A stretch of DNA of 64,000 nt. It comes from Gemmatimonadaceae bacterium. GTDB lineage: Bacteria > Gemmatimonadota > Gemmatimonadetes > Gemmatimonadales > Gemmatimonadaceae. Below the pieces are notes generated by a model. The model worked only from the letters and a program-made list of their open reading frames with translations, made no database searches and was not told the DNA's origin. Positions 1 to 9,901 of the stretch are shown here, piece by piece. The position numbers were made by a program, and so were the translations under genes. The stretch is from contig DATNEW010000022.1 of the NCBI GenBank assembly GCA_035606695.1, positions 1 to 64,000 of the forward strand. The letters are read 5' to 3'. The first letter of the stretch is position 1. Each line of letters starts with the position of its first letter.

Positions 1-2
1 CA

Positions 3-1616
3 GGGATCGACCTCGCGCTGCTCGTCGTCGCGGCCGACGAAGGGGTCATGCCGCAAACGCGCGAGCATCTCGCGATTCTTCAACTCCTGGGCGTGCGGCG
101 CGGCGTCATCGCACTGACGAAGCGCGACCTCGTCGATGACGAATGGTTGGCGCTCGTGGAAGACGAGGTGCGCAGCGCGAGCGCGCAGGCGCTGCCCGGT
201 GCGGCGATCGTCGCGACGTCGGCGACGACCGGCGAGGGAATCGATGCACTGCGCGCGGAGCTTGCGCGGCTGGCGGGTTCGCTCGTTCCGCGCGACGACA
301 GCGATCTCTTTCGCCTCCCGATCGATCGGGCCTTCACGATCAAAGGCACGGGCACGGTCGTCACGGGCACGGTCTGGTCGGGCCGTCTGTCGCGAGACGA
401 AACGGTTCGCATTCTTCCCGGCAACAAGACGGCGCGCGTGCGCGGCGTTCAGGGACATGGCGCACAACTCGAGCGCGCGCTTCCCGGGTCGCGCTCGGCG
501 ATCGCGCTTGCCGGCGTGGACGTCGAGGACGTGCCGCGCGGCTCGACGCTCGTGTGCGACGCTGACTGGCATGCCACGCAGCATGCGCGCGCGGACGTCA
601 CGCTCGTTCCCGATGCCGACATCGAGCTGCGTCCGCGTGCCTGGCTGCGTGTGCACGTCGGCACGTCCGAGGTCGGCGCGCGCATCGTCACGCGCGCCGC
701 AAGCGGTGGGACCTTCGCCGCGCGCATCATCTTCGATCAAGCGGTGGTCCTGCGCGCCGGCGACCGGTTCGTCGTGAGGACGAGTGCGCCGCTGAACACG
801 ATCGCCGGCGGCGTGATCACGGACCCATACGCGCTGAAACGCGCGAAGCTGTGGCCTGTCGGGCTTGGCGTTGCCGATCGCCTGGCGCGTCTGGTGTCGG
901 AAGCGGGTGGGCAGGGCGTACCGTTCGCGAGCATTCCGGTACGCGCCGGCGTGTCGCCGGTTGCGGCGCGCGCGCTCGTCGCCGAGCCGGCTGTGGGCGC
1001 AGAGCTGGTGGCTGGAAAGCTCGTGGTCTCGCGCGAACTTCTGCAGGCGCTCGACGCTGCTGCTCAGGCTGCGGTGGCGGAGTATCAGCGCATGCATCCG
1101 CTCGAAGGCGGCGCGCCGGCGCAGGTGTTACGGACGGGGTTGGCGGCAGCGCCGGACATTGCGGACTGGGTGATCCAGCAGGGTCTGGCATCCGGGCGTC
1201 TGAAGAGCACGAGCGGGCTGATTCATGAACCAAATTGGTCCCCAACATTATCCGGCTCAAACGAATTGCTCGCCGGGCGTGTTTTGAGCGAACTCGACTC
1301 GGCAGCGATCGAACCGCCGTCGGTCCAGGAATTGAGTGGTACGATCGGGGAGGATGTGACGGCGATTCTTCGCTATCTGGAGCGCCAGGGCGAGGTCGTG
1401 CAAGTCGAGGCGGAGCGGTACTATAGGGTGCAACACTTGAAGTCGCTTATCGATCGGTTGCGGGCGGCGATGGCGGGCGGGGTCGAGGCGTCGCCGTCGG
1501 AGATCCGTGAGGCTCTGGGGGTTTCGCGGAAGTATTTGGTGCCGTTGTTGGAGTATTGTGACCGGGTGGGGTATACAAACCGGCATGCAAACGGTCGAGT
1601 CTGGGTAGGCACGTAA
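3..1616 (+). CDS. selB: Selenocysteine-specific elongation factor SelB (5' end outside the window)
   Basis: GTPase that delivers Sec-tRNA(Sec) to UGA codons on the ribosome by binding the SECIS element of the mRNA. The frame is open from base 3, so the N-terminal P-loop is missing here. What is visible starts at the VAADEGVMPQTREHL segment of the EF-Tu-like G domain, followed by the T-K-R-D guanine-specificity motif, beta-barrel domains 2 and 3 (GTVVTGTV), and a long C-terminal region of winged helices. The last of these (SPSEIREALGVSRKYLVPLLEY) is typical of the SECIS-binding SelB tail. The latter separates it from EF-Tu and other translational GTPases. No selenoprotein, selA, selD or tRNA-Sec is seen in the rest of the window. 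Confidence 0.95.
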   Translation, partial: GIDLALLVVAADEGVMPQTREHLAILQLLGVRRGVIALTKRDLVDDEWLALVEDEVRSASAQALPGAAIVATSATTGEGIDALRAELARLAGSLVPRDDSDLFRLPIDRAFTIKGTGTVVTGTVWSGRLSRDETVRILPGNKTARVRGVQGHGAQLERALPGSRSAIALAGVDVEDVPRGSTLVCDADWHATQHARADVTLVPDADIELRPRAWLRVHVGTSEVGARIVTRAASGGTFAARIIFDQAVVLRAGDRFVVRTSAPLNTIAGGVITDPYALKRAKLWPVGLGVADRLARLVSEAGGQGVPFASIPVRAGVSPVAARALVAEPAVGAELVAGKLVVSRELLQALDAAAQAAVAEYQRMHPLEGGAPAQVLRTGLAAAPDIADWVIQQGLASGRLKSTSGLIHEPNWSPTLSGSNELLAGRVLSELDSAAIEPPSVQELSGTIGEDVTAILRYLERQGEVVQVEAERYYRVQHLKSLIDRLRAAMAGGVEASPSEIREALGVSRKYLVPLLEYCDRVGYTNRHANGRVWVGT

Positions 1617-1625
1617 ATTCCATTG

Positions 1626-1671
1626 GGACAAGGGTATTCTACGCCACGGCTCGCTTGACACACCCTTGTCC
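1626..1671. promoter_or_regulatory. 10-bp perfect inverted repeat overlapping a promoter
   Basis: The arms GGACAAGGGT (1626-1635) and ACCCTTGTCC (1662-1671) are perfect complements separated by 26 bases. The right arm sits between the -35 and -10 boxes of the promoter proposed at 1655-1683, as an operator would. A long-loop terminator for selB is possible but there is no T-run. No regulator is assigned. Confidence 0.5.
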
Positions 1672-1683
1672 GAACCGTACCTT
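1655..1683 (+). promoter_or_regulatory. Sigma70-type promoter for the small secreted protein
   Basis: A perfect -35 box TTGACA (1655-1660), a 17-base spacer and a -10-like TACCTT (1678-1683) lie 77 bases before the ATG at 1760. The gene also has its own terminator, so it is probably a monocistronic unit. Confidence 0.55.
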
Positions 1684-1759
1684 CGAGGCACGTGGCAGTA
1701 TCTCGTTCACCCATTCAGGAGCTCTTGTAACGGTCCTGTTTCGTTAGCGCGGAGACAAC

Positions 1760-2230
1760 ATGTTTCACCGCTGGGCAGCACTAGTGCTCGTGCTCGCCCT
1801 TTGTGCGATGTCGCCAAAGAATGCGGCGGGACAGACTACATCGTCCCGAGGGCACGGTGCGCAGGGCAAAGTCGGATCCAACTATCCGAATCCCTTCAAT
1901 CCGGACACACGAATCAACTTCAGTGTAGGCGCGGACGATTGCACGCCAGGCACTGAGCAACACGTGGTGACCATGAGGCTGCTGAATATTCTTTCACAGC
2001 CTGTGGCGTATCCTGTGATGTTAGCGGCGGACGGGTTCTCGAGCTTCCCTTCGGGGCTCCGGAATCAGCCGATTCTGAACGTGACGCTTGCTTGTGGCAA
2101 TTACGTCGCGTACTGGGACGGCACGGTCAGTCGCACGGGAAAAGAGGCTCCATCCGGCACGTACGGCGTCCAGTTGTTCATCGACAACGTCTTGCAGCCG
2201 GGAATTACGAGAGTCTTCCACTCGAAGTAA
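1760..2230 (+). CDS. Small secreted protein made almost only of a T9SS/FlgD-like C-terminal domain
   Basis: A 156-residue product with a signal peptide (hydrophobic WAALVLVLALCAMSP near the start, cleavage probably near AAG). After about 30 residues comes SNYPNPFNPDTRINFSV, the signature that opens the beta-sandwich sorting or FlgD-Ig-like domain found at the C terminus of large secreted proteins in Gemmatimonadota, Fibrobacteres-Chlorobi and relatives. The rest fits that domain: a WDGTVSRTGKEAPSGTYGVQLF strand pair and a short tail. Normally a large passenger precedes this domain; here there is none. GGAG at 1751-1754 is well placed for the ATG. It has its own promoter and a strong terminator. 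Cargo-free secretion substrate or structural protein are both possible; the function is unknown. Confidence 0.75.
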   Translation: MFHRWAALVLVLALCAMSPKNAAGQTTSSRGHGAQGKVGSNYPNPFNPDTRINFSVGADDCTPGTEQHVVTMRLLNILSQPVAYPVMLAADGFSSFPSGLRNQPILNVTLACGNYVAYWDGTVSRTGKEAPSGTYGVQLFIDNVLQPGITRVFHSK

Positions 2231-2254
2231 GACGAACTTGACGGAAGGATATTG

Positions 2255-2297
2255 GACACGCGCCCGGGAAGTTGGTCCCGGGCGCGTGTCTTTTTTT
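2255..2297 (+). terminator. Strong rho-independent terminator
   Basis: A perfect 15-bp stem (2255-2269 with 2276-2290), a 6-base loop and seven T residues (2291-2297), 24 bases after the stop codon of the secreted protein gene. Confidence 0.95.
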
Positions 2298-2579
2298 ACC
2301 ACGGACGAACGTCGGACGACTGCTTTACCACGGACGGACGTCGGACGATCACGGAAAGGCACGGAGACGGCGTGAACTGCCGTTGACTGCAGTTTCATGA
2401 TTTTTTAACAAAACCCTCGGGACGTTCCGAACCTCGAAGCATCCTAGGGGTTTTCTAAAAGAGCTCACGTCAAACGCAGCTTCAAACGATAAACGCCGTC
2501 TCCGTGCCGATCGGCTGTTGTCCGCCCTTTGTCCGTGGTCAGCGACCCGCCACGACAAGCCTCCGCGCGAGTCCGTGGT
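2298..2579. repeat. Dispersed element with terminal inverted repeats, copy A (upstream of clpB)
   Basis: The gene-free stretch 2231-2681 holds the terminator and this element. The outer ends are ACCACGGAC at 2298-2306 and again at 2327-2335, answered by GTCCGTGGT at 2531-2539 and 2571-2579, so the ends look doubled or nested. Inner perfect arms: GGCACGGAGACGGCG at 2358-2372 and its complement at 2494-2508. The central part aligns with copy B at 5319-5590 (shared ATGATT, AAC-ACCCTC-GGA-GTTTCGA-type stretches). No credible protein is encoded. It begins directly at the T-run of the terminator. The promoter of clpB must lie in or just after it, but I cannot identify one. Confidence 0.8.
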
Positions 2580-2681
2580 GCCGAAGAGGCAGAGGCCCTA
2601 CCTTGTCGAGCATAGGCCGATCGCTCGAATTCGGCCGGAATGGCGCAACGGAAAGGCATCGCGGTTGCTCCTCAAGGCGAC

Positions 2682-5291
<2,610 letters not shown>

Positions 5292-5318
5292 ATGGAACGG
5301 CGGCGGCAAAAAGAGGCT

Positions 5319-5590
5319 ACCACGGACGAACGTCGGACGTCCACGGAACGGCACGGAGACGGCGTCAACTGCCGTCCACCGCCGTGTGATGATTCTTTTG
5401 GAACACCCTCCGGATGTTTCGATCGGAGAAACCTCCAGAAGGTGCTTTGGCGATCGAAACTGTGCGCGCGGTGTTAGCGGTGTTAGCGGTGTTAGCGGTG
5501 TTAGCAGAAAACGATATTGACGGCCGTTGACGGCAGTTTTTTTCGCGCCGTCTCCGTGCCGTTCCGAGTTTGTCCGCCTTAGTCCGTGGT
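5319..5590. repeat. Dispersed element with terminal inverted repeats, copy B (downstream of clpB)
   Basis: It fills the gene-free stretch 5292-5597. Outer ends ACCACGGAC (5319-5327) and GTCCGTGGT (5582-5590) are perfect complements. Inside them lie a perfect 20-bp pair (5345-5364 with 5546-5565) and a 10-bp pair AACTGCCGTC / GACGGCAGTT (5367-5376 with 5529-5538). The whole unit could fold into one long hairpin. It has no open frame of its own, resembles copy A in ends and core, and carries a 9-bp tandem repeat. The right end abuts tadA. The features suggest a MITE-like or large REP-like element; no mobilising transposase is present in the window. Confidence 0.85.
5470..5505. repeat. 9-bp tandem repeat, four copies
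   Basis: Four exact head-to-tail copies of GGTGTTAGC inside copy B of the inverted-repeat element. Copy A lacks them, so they arose after the two copies diverged. Confidence 0.95.
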
Positions 5591-5597
5591 GATAGCG

Positions 5598-6080
5598 ATG
5601 CGTCCCGATGACGACCACTTCATGGGCCTCGCCCTCGACGAGGCCCGCATCGCCCGCGACGCGGGAGAAGTGCCGGTTGGCGCGGTGATCGTCCGTGGGA
5701 CCGAGGTGATCGCGCACGCGTCGAACCGCACGCTTCGCGATCAGGATCCCACGGCGCACGCTGAAGCGATCGCCATCCGCGATGCGGCGGCCGCGCTCGG
5801 TTCGTGGCGGCTGGATGGCTGCACGCTCTATGTCACCCTCGAGCCCTGCGCCATGTGCGCGGGGGCCATCGTCCTGGCCCGGCTGGACCGGGTCGTGTTC
5901 GGAGCGTGGGATTCGAAGGCCGGGATGGCGGGTTCGATCGCCGATCTGTTGCGGCATCCCAAGCTCAACCATCGACCCGACGTGTTGGCCGGTATTCGTG
6001 CCGAAGAAGGGGGCGCGCTGCTCACGGAGTTCTTCCGGAATCGGCGCCAAGTCGTTGACGCGCCAGCGTCTACGATCTAA
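5598..6080 (+). CDS. tadA: tRNA-specific adenosine deaminase TadA
   Basis: Converts A34 to inosine in the anticodon of tRNA-Arg(ACG), which is needed to read CGN codons. A cytidine-deaminase fold of 160 residues with the zinc ligand and proton shuttle H-A-E (in DPTAHAEAIAIR) and the second zinc motif P-C-A-M-C (TLEPCAMCAGAI). FGAWDSKAG further on is typical of TadA rather than of free-base deaminases. I chose ATG 5598 (MRPDDDHFMGLAL); GTG codons at 5586 and 5589 are in frame but belong to the end of the repeat element. It is followed after 16 bases by tRNA-Ser(CGA), perhaps co-transcribed. Confidence 0.93.
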   Translation: MRPDDDHFMGLALDEARIARDAGEVPVGAVIVRGTEVIAHASNRTLRDQDPTAHAEAIAIRDAAAALGSWRLDGCTLYVTLEPCAMCAGAIVLARLDRVVFGAWDSKAGMAGSIADLLRHPKLNHRPDVLAGIRAEEGGALLTEFFRNRRQVVDAPASTI

Positions 6081-6096
6081 TTTCATTGGCTCCCCC

Positions 6097-6186
6097 GGAC
6101 AGGTGGCCGAGTGGTTGAAGGCACCGGTCTCGAAAACCGGCATACCGGTGAACCCGGTATCGTGAGTTCGAATCTCACCCTGTCCG
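6097..6186 (+). tRNA. tRNA-Ser (anticodon CGA)
   Basis: 90 bases. Acceptor arms GGACAGG (6097-6103) and CCTGTCC (6179-6185), discriminator G at 6186. The D arm GGCCGAGTGG, the anticodon stem CCGGT/ACCGG with loop CTCGAAA (anticodon CGA at 6131-6133), a long class II variable arm and the T arm GAGTTCGAATCTC are all present. Discriminator G and the long arm fit serine. CCA is not encoded. Confidence 0.97.
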
Positions 6187-6206
6187 CCTTTGTTGTTCTT
6201 TCGATG

Positions 6207-6242
6207 AACCCGGCGCGGCGGCGTCTGCCGCCGCGCCGGGTT
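6207..6242. terminator. Perfect 16-bp hairpin after tRNA-Ser(CGA)
   Basis: Arms 6207-6222 and 6227-6242 with a GTCT loop, very GC-rich, flanked by AA/TT but with no real T-run. It probably terminates or processes the tadA-tRNA transcript before the lipoprotein gene. Confidence 0.6.
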
Positions 6243-6289
6243 CAGTTGCACTTGGCACCGTTTCCGCGACGAACGCCGCGGGAGTTCCC

Positions 6290-6673
6290 ATGACCAGACT
6301 GTCGATCGTAATCCTTGCCCTGGCGGCGGCCGCGTGTCAGTCGTCCCAGTCCTCGCCGTCGTCGTCCGCACCCCGGCAGGCGGCGTCGAACATCACGACC
6401 TGCGACGGCGAGCCCTATCTCGATGTCAACAACAACACGGGCGCACCCGTCGACATCTACGCGTATCTCGGGACCGCGGCCGGGACATTTATCGCGTCCG
6501 CCTCGACCGGTTTCTCGCGCGTGTCGCTCGTGGGCACGCGCGCCGAGCGTGCCAATGGCAGTTTCTACGCGATGCAGAATGGTCGCAGCGTGACGAACGC
6601 TGGTGTTCCGAACTCCACGGTCTCTATCACGCGGCGATGCGACCGCGCGGCCGCGAAACCACCGGAGCACTAG
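6290..6673 (+). CDS. Small lipoprotein of unknown function
   Basis: 127 residues. It starts MTRLSIVILALAAAAC, a lipoprotein signal peptide with lipobox LAAAAC, so Cys16 should be lipid-modified. A Ser-rich linker follows, then a small domain of about 85 residues (LDVNNNTGAPVDIYAYL ... TVSITRRCDR) with two further Cys (TCDGE and RRCDR) that could form a disulfide. The fold is probably all-beta. GGAG at 6281-6284 is correctly placed. It sits between two tRNA-Ser genes; nothing links it to them functionally. Confidence 0.7.
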   Translation: MTRLSIVILALAAAACQSSQSSPSSSAPRQAASNITTCDGEPYLDVNNNTGAPVDIYAYLGTAAGTFIASASTGFSRVSLVGTRAERANGSFYAMQNGRSVTNAGVPNSTVSITRRCDRAAAKPPEH

Positions 6674-6698
6674 AACGGTCTGAAACGGTGTGACTCCC

Positions 6699-6717
6699 GT
6701 CGCGCGATACGCGCGAC
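6699..6717. promoter_or_regulatory. 8-bp perfect dyad upstream of tRNA-Ser(GGA)
   Basis: GTCGCGCG (6699-6706) and CGCGCGAC (6710-6717) with a 3-base loop, immediately before TAGGATATC and 17 bases before the tRNA. It is either a hairpin ending the lipoprotein transcript or part of the tRNA promoter region; there is no T-run. Confidence 0.35.
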
Positions 6718-6733
6718 TAGGATATCAAACTCT

Positions 6734-6820
6734 GGATGGGTGGCCGAGCGGTTCAAGGCGCACGCCTGGAAAGCGTGTTTCGGTGAAAGCCGATCGCAGG
6801 TTCGAATCCTGTCCCATCCG
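6734..6820 (+). tRNA. tRNA-Ser (anticodon GGA)
   Basis: 87 bases. Acceptor arms GGATGGG (6734-6740) and CCCATCC (6813-6819), discriminator G at 6820. Anticodon stem CACGC/GCGTG with loop CTGGAAA (anticodon GGA at 6768-6770), a class II variable arm and the T arm CAGGTTCGAATCCTG. CCA is not encoded. It is the second serine tRNA within 650 bases and resembles the first in the D-arm region. Confidence 0.97.
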
Positions 6821-6824
6821 CTCA

Positions 6825-6856
6825 GCGCCGGCCCGAGCTCACGCTCGGGCCGGCGC
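6825..6856. terminator. Perfect 14-bp hairpin between convergent genes
   Basis: Arms 6825-6838 and 6843-6856 with a 4-base loop, starting 5 bases after tRNA-Ser(GGA) and ending 9 bases before the stop of the minus-strand lipoprotein gene. There is no T-run on either strand, but its position suggests a bidirectional terminator. Confidence 0.65.
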
Positions 6857-6864
6857 GTTCACGT

Positions 6865-7275
6865 TCACTGCCGCTTATACAAAAACACTGATGTCCCGCT
6901 CGTCGCGGTGAACGTGTCGCCGCTCGCGGAGGCCGACGCCGACGAGCCGTCGCTCGCGAAGTGGAACGTCACATTGTTCCCGCTCACGACGTACGTGCCG
7001 CTATCGGTTCCCGCGGTCGTCGTCACCGCCCCGGCGGCGTCGGTCGTTCGAAACGACGAGGCTTCGACGAACGTCCCGGCGGCGGCCATCGTGAACACGT
7101 CGCTCACCAGCTCGACCTTGGGCGGCGTCGAGACGACGATCGGCAACGCGACGCCGCTGACGGACTGGAGCGACCACGTGCCCGTCATCGAGGCGTTGGG
7201 CGGCGCGTCCACGATGCCGGTGCCGGCACAGGCGGACGCGAGTACGAACAAGGCACCGATGAAGCGGCGGCGCAT
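6865..7275 (-). CDS. Lipoprotein with a lipocalin-like beta domain
   Basis: 136 residues. The N terminus MRRRFIGALFVLASAC is a lipoprotein signal with lipobox LASAC (Cys16). After a short linker comes MTGTWSLQSVSGVALP, the usual opening of small lipocalin-like or META-like domains, followed by alternating strands (GTFVEASSFRTTDAAG, GTYVVSGNNVTFHF) ending FLYKRQ. AAGGAT sits 7 bases before the ATG. Similar small lipoproteins are common in Gemmatimonadota. Ligand and role are unknown. Confidence 0.65.
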   Translation of the reverse strand: MRRRFIGALFVLASACAGTGIVDAPPNASMTGTWSLQSVSGVALPIVVSTPPKVELVSDVFTMAAAGTFVEASSFRTTDAAGAVTTTAGTDSGTYVVSGNNVTFHFASDGSSASASASGDTFTATSGTSVFLYKRQ

Positions 7276-7358
7276 GGACGGATCCTTGGGTTGGTGGGTG
7301 GACCAAACTACAAGGACCGCGCCGCCCCCGCATCGTGTCCCAAGTGATTACTCGAGGA

Positions 7359-9734
7359 TTACTTCATCACCGCGATCTCACCCGCCGAATCGGCGACACC
7401 CGCCTGTCGGGGACCGTCCAAGACGGCGCGGATTCGCGCCGCCAAGTCCGGAATCATGAACGGCTTGAGGAGCAGGGCGGTGTCCGGCATCACGACCCCG
7501 TAACTGGCGACCGCCTGTTCACTGTAGCCGGTGATGAACAGCACCCGGAGCGTGGGATACCACTCGCGAAGCTGCGCCACGAGCGTGGCGCCGTTCATCT
7601 CCGGCATTACTACGTCCGAGAGAACGAGATGCACCGGCGCGTTGTGGCGCTCGAGCACCGTGAGCGCGTCGTAGCCGTTGCGCGCCTCCAGCACGGTGTA
7701 GCCGAGATCGCGGAGCGCGTCGGCGATCTGATCGCGCAGCACGCGCTCGTCCTCCACGAGCAAAATCGTTTCGCGGCCGCCAGGCGTCGATGCGGCGTCC
7801 GTTCCCGGCGGTGATTGCAACGAGGGAAGGTCGGTGGCCGGCAGCAGAATGGTGAAGACCGAGCCCTCACCGGGCTCGCTCTCGACGTCGATCGTGCCAT
7901 GGAACCGCTCGATGATCGAGTGCACGACCGACAGGCCGAGTCCCGTGCCCCAGCCGAGCTTGCGCGTGGTGAAATAGGGCTCGAAGAGTCGCGCGCGTGT
8001 TTCGGCGGTGATACCAACGCCCGTGTCCGTGACCGTGAGCGCGACCTGCCGCGCACCGGTCGCGGTGGCGTCGCCATCGTCCGCCGTTTCGATCGTGAGC
8101 GTCCCACCGTCCGGCATGGAATCGCGCGCGTACACCGCGAGACTCACGATCACCTGCATCATCTGCGCGCGATCGACGTACACGCCCTTTCGCGCGCGCA
8201 GCGAGATGTCGAGGTGAACGTCTTCTCCGATGAGTCGCGCGAGCATCGGCTCGGTTTCGCGAACGATGTCGTTGAGGCGGCAGTTCTGCAGTGTCACGAC
8301 CTGCTTTCGTCCAAACGCGAGCAGCTCGCGAATGACGCCCGACGCCCGGAAGCATTCCTCACGCACCTGCGAAAGGCGGCGCTGCGCGCTCGTGTCGAGA
8401 TCGCCCTTCTGAATGACGAGATGCACCCCCGCCATCATCGCGGTGAGGATGTTGTTCAAGTCGTGCGCGACGCCGCCGGCGAGCTGACCCACCGCCTCCA
8501 GCTTCTGCGCTTCGTGCAACTGCGCTTCGCGAAAACGTTCGGCCGTGATGTCGCGTTCGATGGCCGAGAGTCCGATGACGCCGCCCGTTGCGTCGCGAAT
8601 CGGCGAGAGCGTGACGGCGACGATCAGCCGGCGGCCATCCTTCGCGAGCCGCTCGGTGACGATGTTCGAAACGTCGCCGCCATGCCGCGCGCTCTCGAGC
8701 AGCGCCGCTTGCTCGTTGGCCTGGTCGGGGGGCACGATACGAAATACTGAATCGCCGACCATTTCATCAGCCGTATAGCCGTAGATGCGTTCCGCGGCTG
8801 CATTCCAGTGCGTGACGACGCCGTCGGGCGCCTGCGCGATGATGGCGTCGTTCGACGACGCGACCAGGGTGCTGAGCCACGCGCGATCCTCGAGCTCGCG
8901 CATCTCCCGCGACAGATCGGTGAGCACGCCGAGGAGGCGAACGCCGCGCGGCGGCTGCTCGCTGCGCGAGTCGTCAGCGTCGAGAAACCGCACGCCGCCG
9001 CGAATGCCCACCCAGATGGCGGGCCCCGACGGGCGACTGACGCGGAACACGCCGTCGAGGGCGCCGCTGCCCCCGGGATCGAGCGATCGTTCCACGGCAA
9101 ACCGAAAGCGCTGACGATCCTCGGGTTCGATCGCCGACTCGATCATGTCGATCGTGACGTCGGCAGTCTCGGACAGGCCCAGCAGCTCGCGGCCGCGTGA
9201 GTTGATGTCGATGTGATCGGTGTCGAGCGCCCAATCCATGGTGCCGGCACGTGCCGCGTCGACGATGAGCCGAATGCGATCGGCCGCGTCGCGCAACGCG
9301 GCGTCGGATCGCTTTTGCTCGTCGATGTTCGACGCGATGCCGATCCACCCCTTCACTCGGCCGCGGCGGTTGCACACGGGCTCCGCGCGAACGCGGAACC
9401 ACTCGTGCGATCCGTTGTTCAGGCGAAGCCGAAACTCCGTGTTCAGAATTTCCTCACCGGCCCGCGCCTCGGCCCAATCGTTGGCGACGCGCGCGCGGTC
9501 GGCTTCGTGCACGCACGTGAGCCAGCCGCCGCCCTGCATGTCGGCCTGCATCTGACCGGTGACGAGCGTCCAGGTTGGCGCGACGATGCGCTCGCCGTCG
9601 GCGCTGACGCGCCACACGATCTGTGTGAACTCGCCGGCGAGACGCCAGATCTCGGAGTCGGAAATGCGATCGGATATGCGGCGCGACGGGCCCGACACGA
9701 TTGGTCGGCCCGACGGGACTTCTTTGGATGACAC
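7359..9734 (-). CDS. Hybrid sensor histidine kinase with three PAS domains and a receiver
   Basis: About 791 residues, soluble. Order: three PAS/PAC modules in the first half (the third is LVASSNDAIIAQAPDGVVTHWNA... ending in the ERDITAERFREAQLHEAQKLEAVGQL linker), HisKA with the H box GGVAHDLNNILTA (His424), an HATPase domain with G1 DTGVGI and G2 GWGTGLGLSVV, and a C-terminal receiver with phospho-acceptor Asp707 (LVLSDVVMPEMNG) and LLKPF Lys. The N box reads SLAVYARDSMPDGG where related kinases have NLAVNARDAMPDGG, so both Asn are lost; ATP binding may be weakened. I chose GTG 9734, which has AGAAGG four bases before it; the frame extends further 5' but then overlaps the preceding gene. 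No separate DNA-binding partner is adjacent. Confidence 0.85.
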   Translation of the reverse strand: MSSKEVPSGRPIVSGPSRRISDRISDSEIWRLAGEFTQIVWRVSADGERIVAPTWTLVTGQMQADMQGGGWLTCVHEADRARVANDWAEARAGEEILNTEFRLRLNNGSHEWFRVRAEPVCNRRGRVKGWIGIASNIDEQKRSDAALRDAADRIRLIVDAARAGTMDWALDTDHIDINSRGRELLGLSETADVTIDMIESAIEPEDRQRFRFAVERSLDPGGSGALDGVFRVSRPSGPAIWVGIRGGVRFLDADDSRSEQPPRGVRLLGVLTDLSREMRELEDRAWLSTLVASSNDAIIAQAPDGVVTHWNAAAERIYGYTADEMVGDSVFRIVPPDQANEQAALLESARHGGDVSNIVTERLAKDGRRLIVAVTLSPIRDATGGVIGLSAIERDITAERFREAQLHEAQKLEAVGQLAGGVAHDLNNILTAMMAGVHLVIQKGDLDTSAQRRLSQVREECFRASGVIRELLAFGRKQVVTLQNCRLNDIVRETEPMLARLIGEDVHLDISLRARKGVYVDRAQMMQVIVSLAVYARDSMPDGGTLTIETADDGDATATGARQVALTVTDTGVGITAETRARLFEPYFTTRKLGWGTGLGLSVVHSIIERFHGTIDVESEPGEGSVFTILLPATDLPSLQSPPGTDAASTPGGRETILLVEDERVLRDQIADALRDLGYTVLEARNGYDALTVLERHNAPVHLVLSDVVMPEMNGATLVAQLREWYPTLRVLFITGYSEQAVASYGVVMPDTALLLKPFMIPDLAARIRAVLDGPRQAGVADSAGEIAVMK

Positions 9735-9901
9735 GCGGCCTTCTGAGGCGGAACGCGCACAGCGTGCGCAGGGCGTGCGATAGCCGGCGGCGGCTAGGGT
9801 AGGAACAACGAAGAACTCCGCCTCGCCTGCACTATGAGACGCAAACGGGATTTGCGCCAGTTGCGTTTTGTCCGAACGTTTTGAGTTCGGATGGCGTCGT
9901 G

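Noticed and set aside
3-1616. A selenoprotein or tRNA-Sec near selB
   Set aside because: I found no open frame with an in-frame TGA followed by a convincing SECIS-like hairpin, and no 90+-base tRNA with a UCA anticodon.
5470-5505. CRISPR array
   Set aside because: Units are 9 bases head to tail with no spacers and no cas genes nearby.
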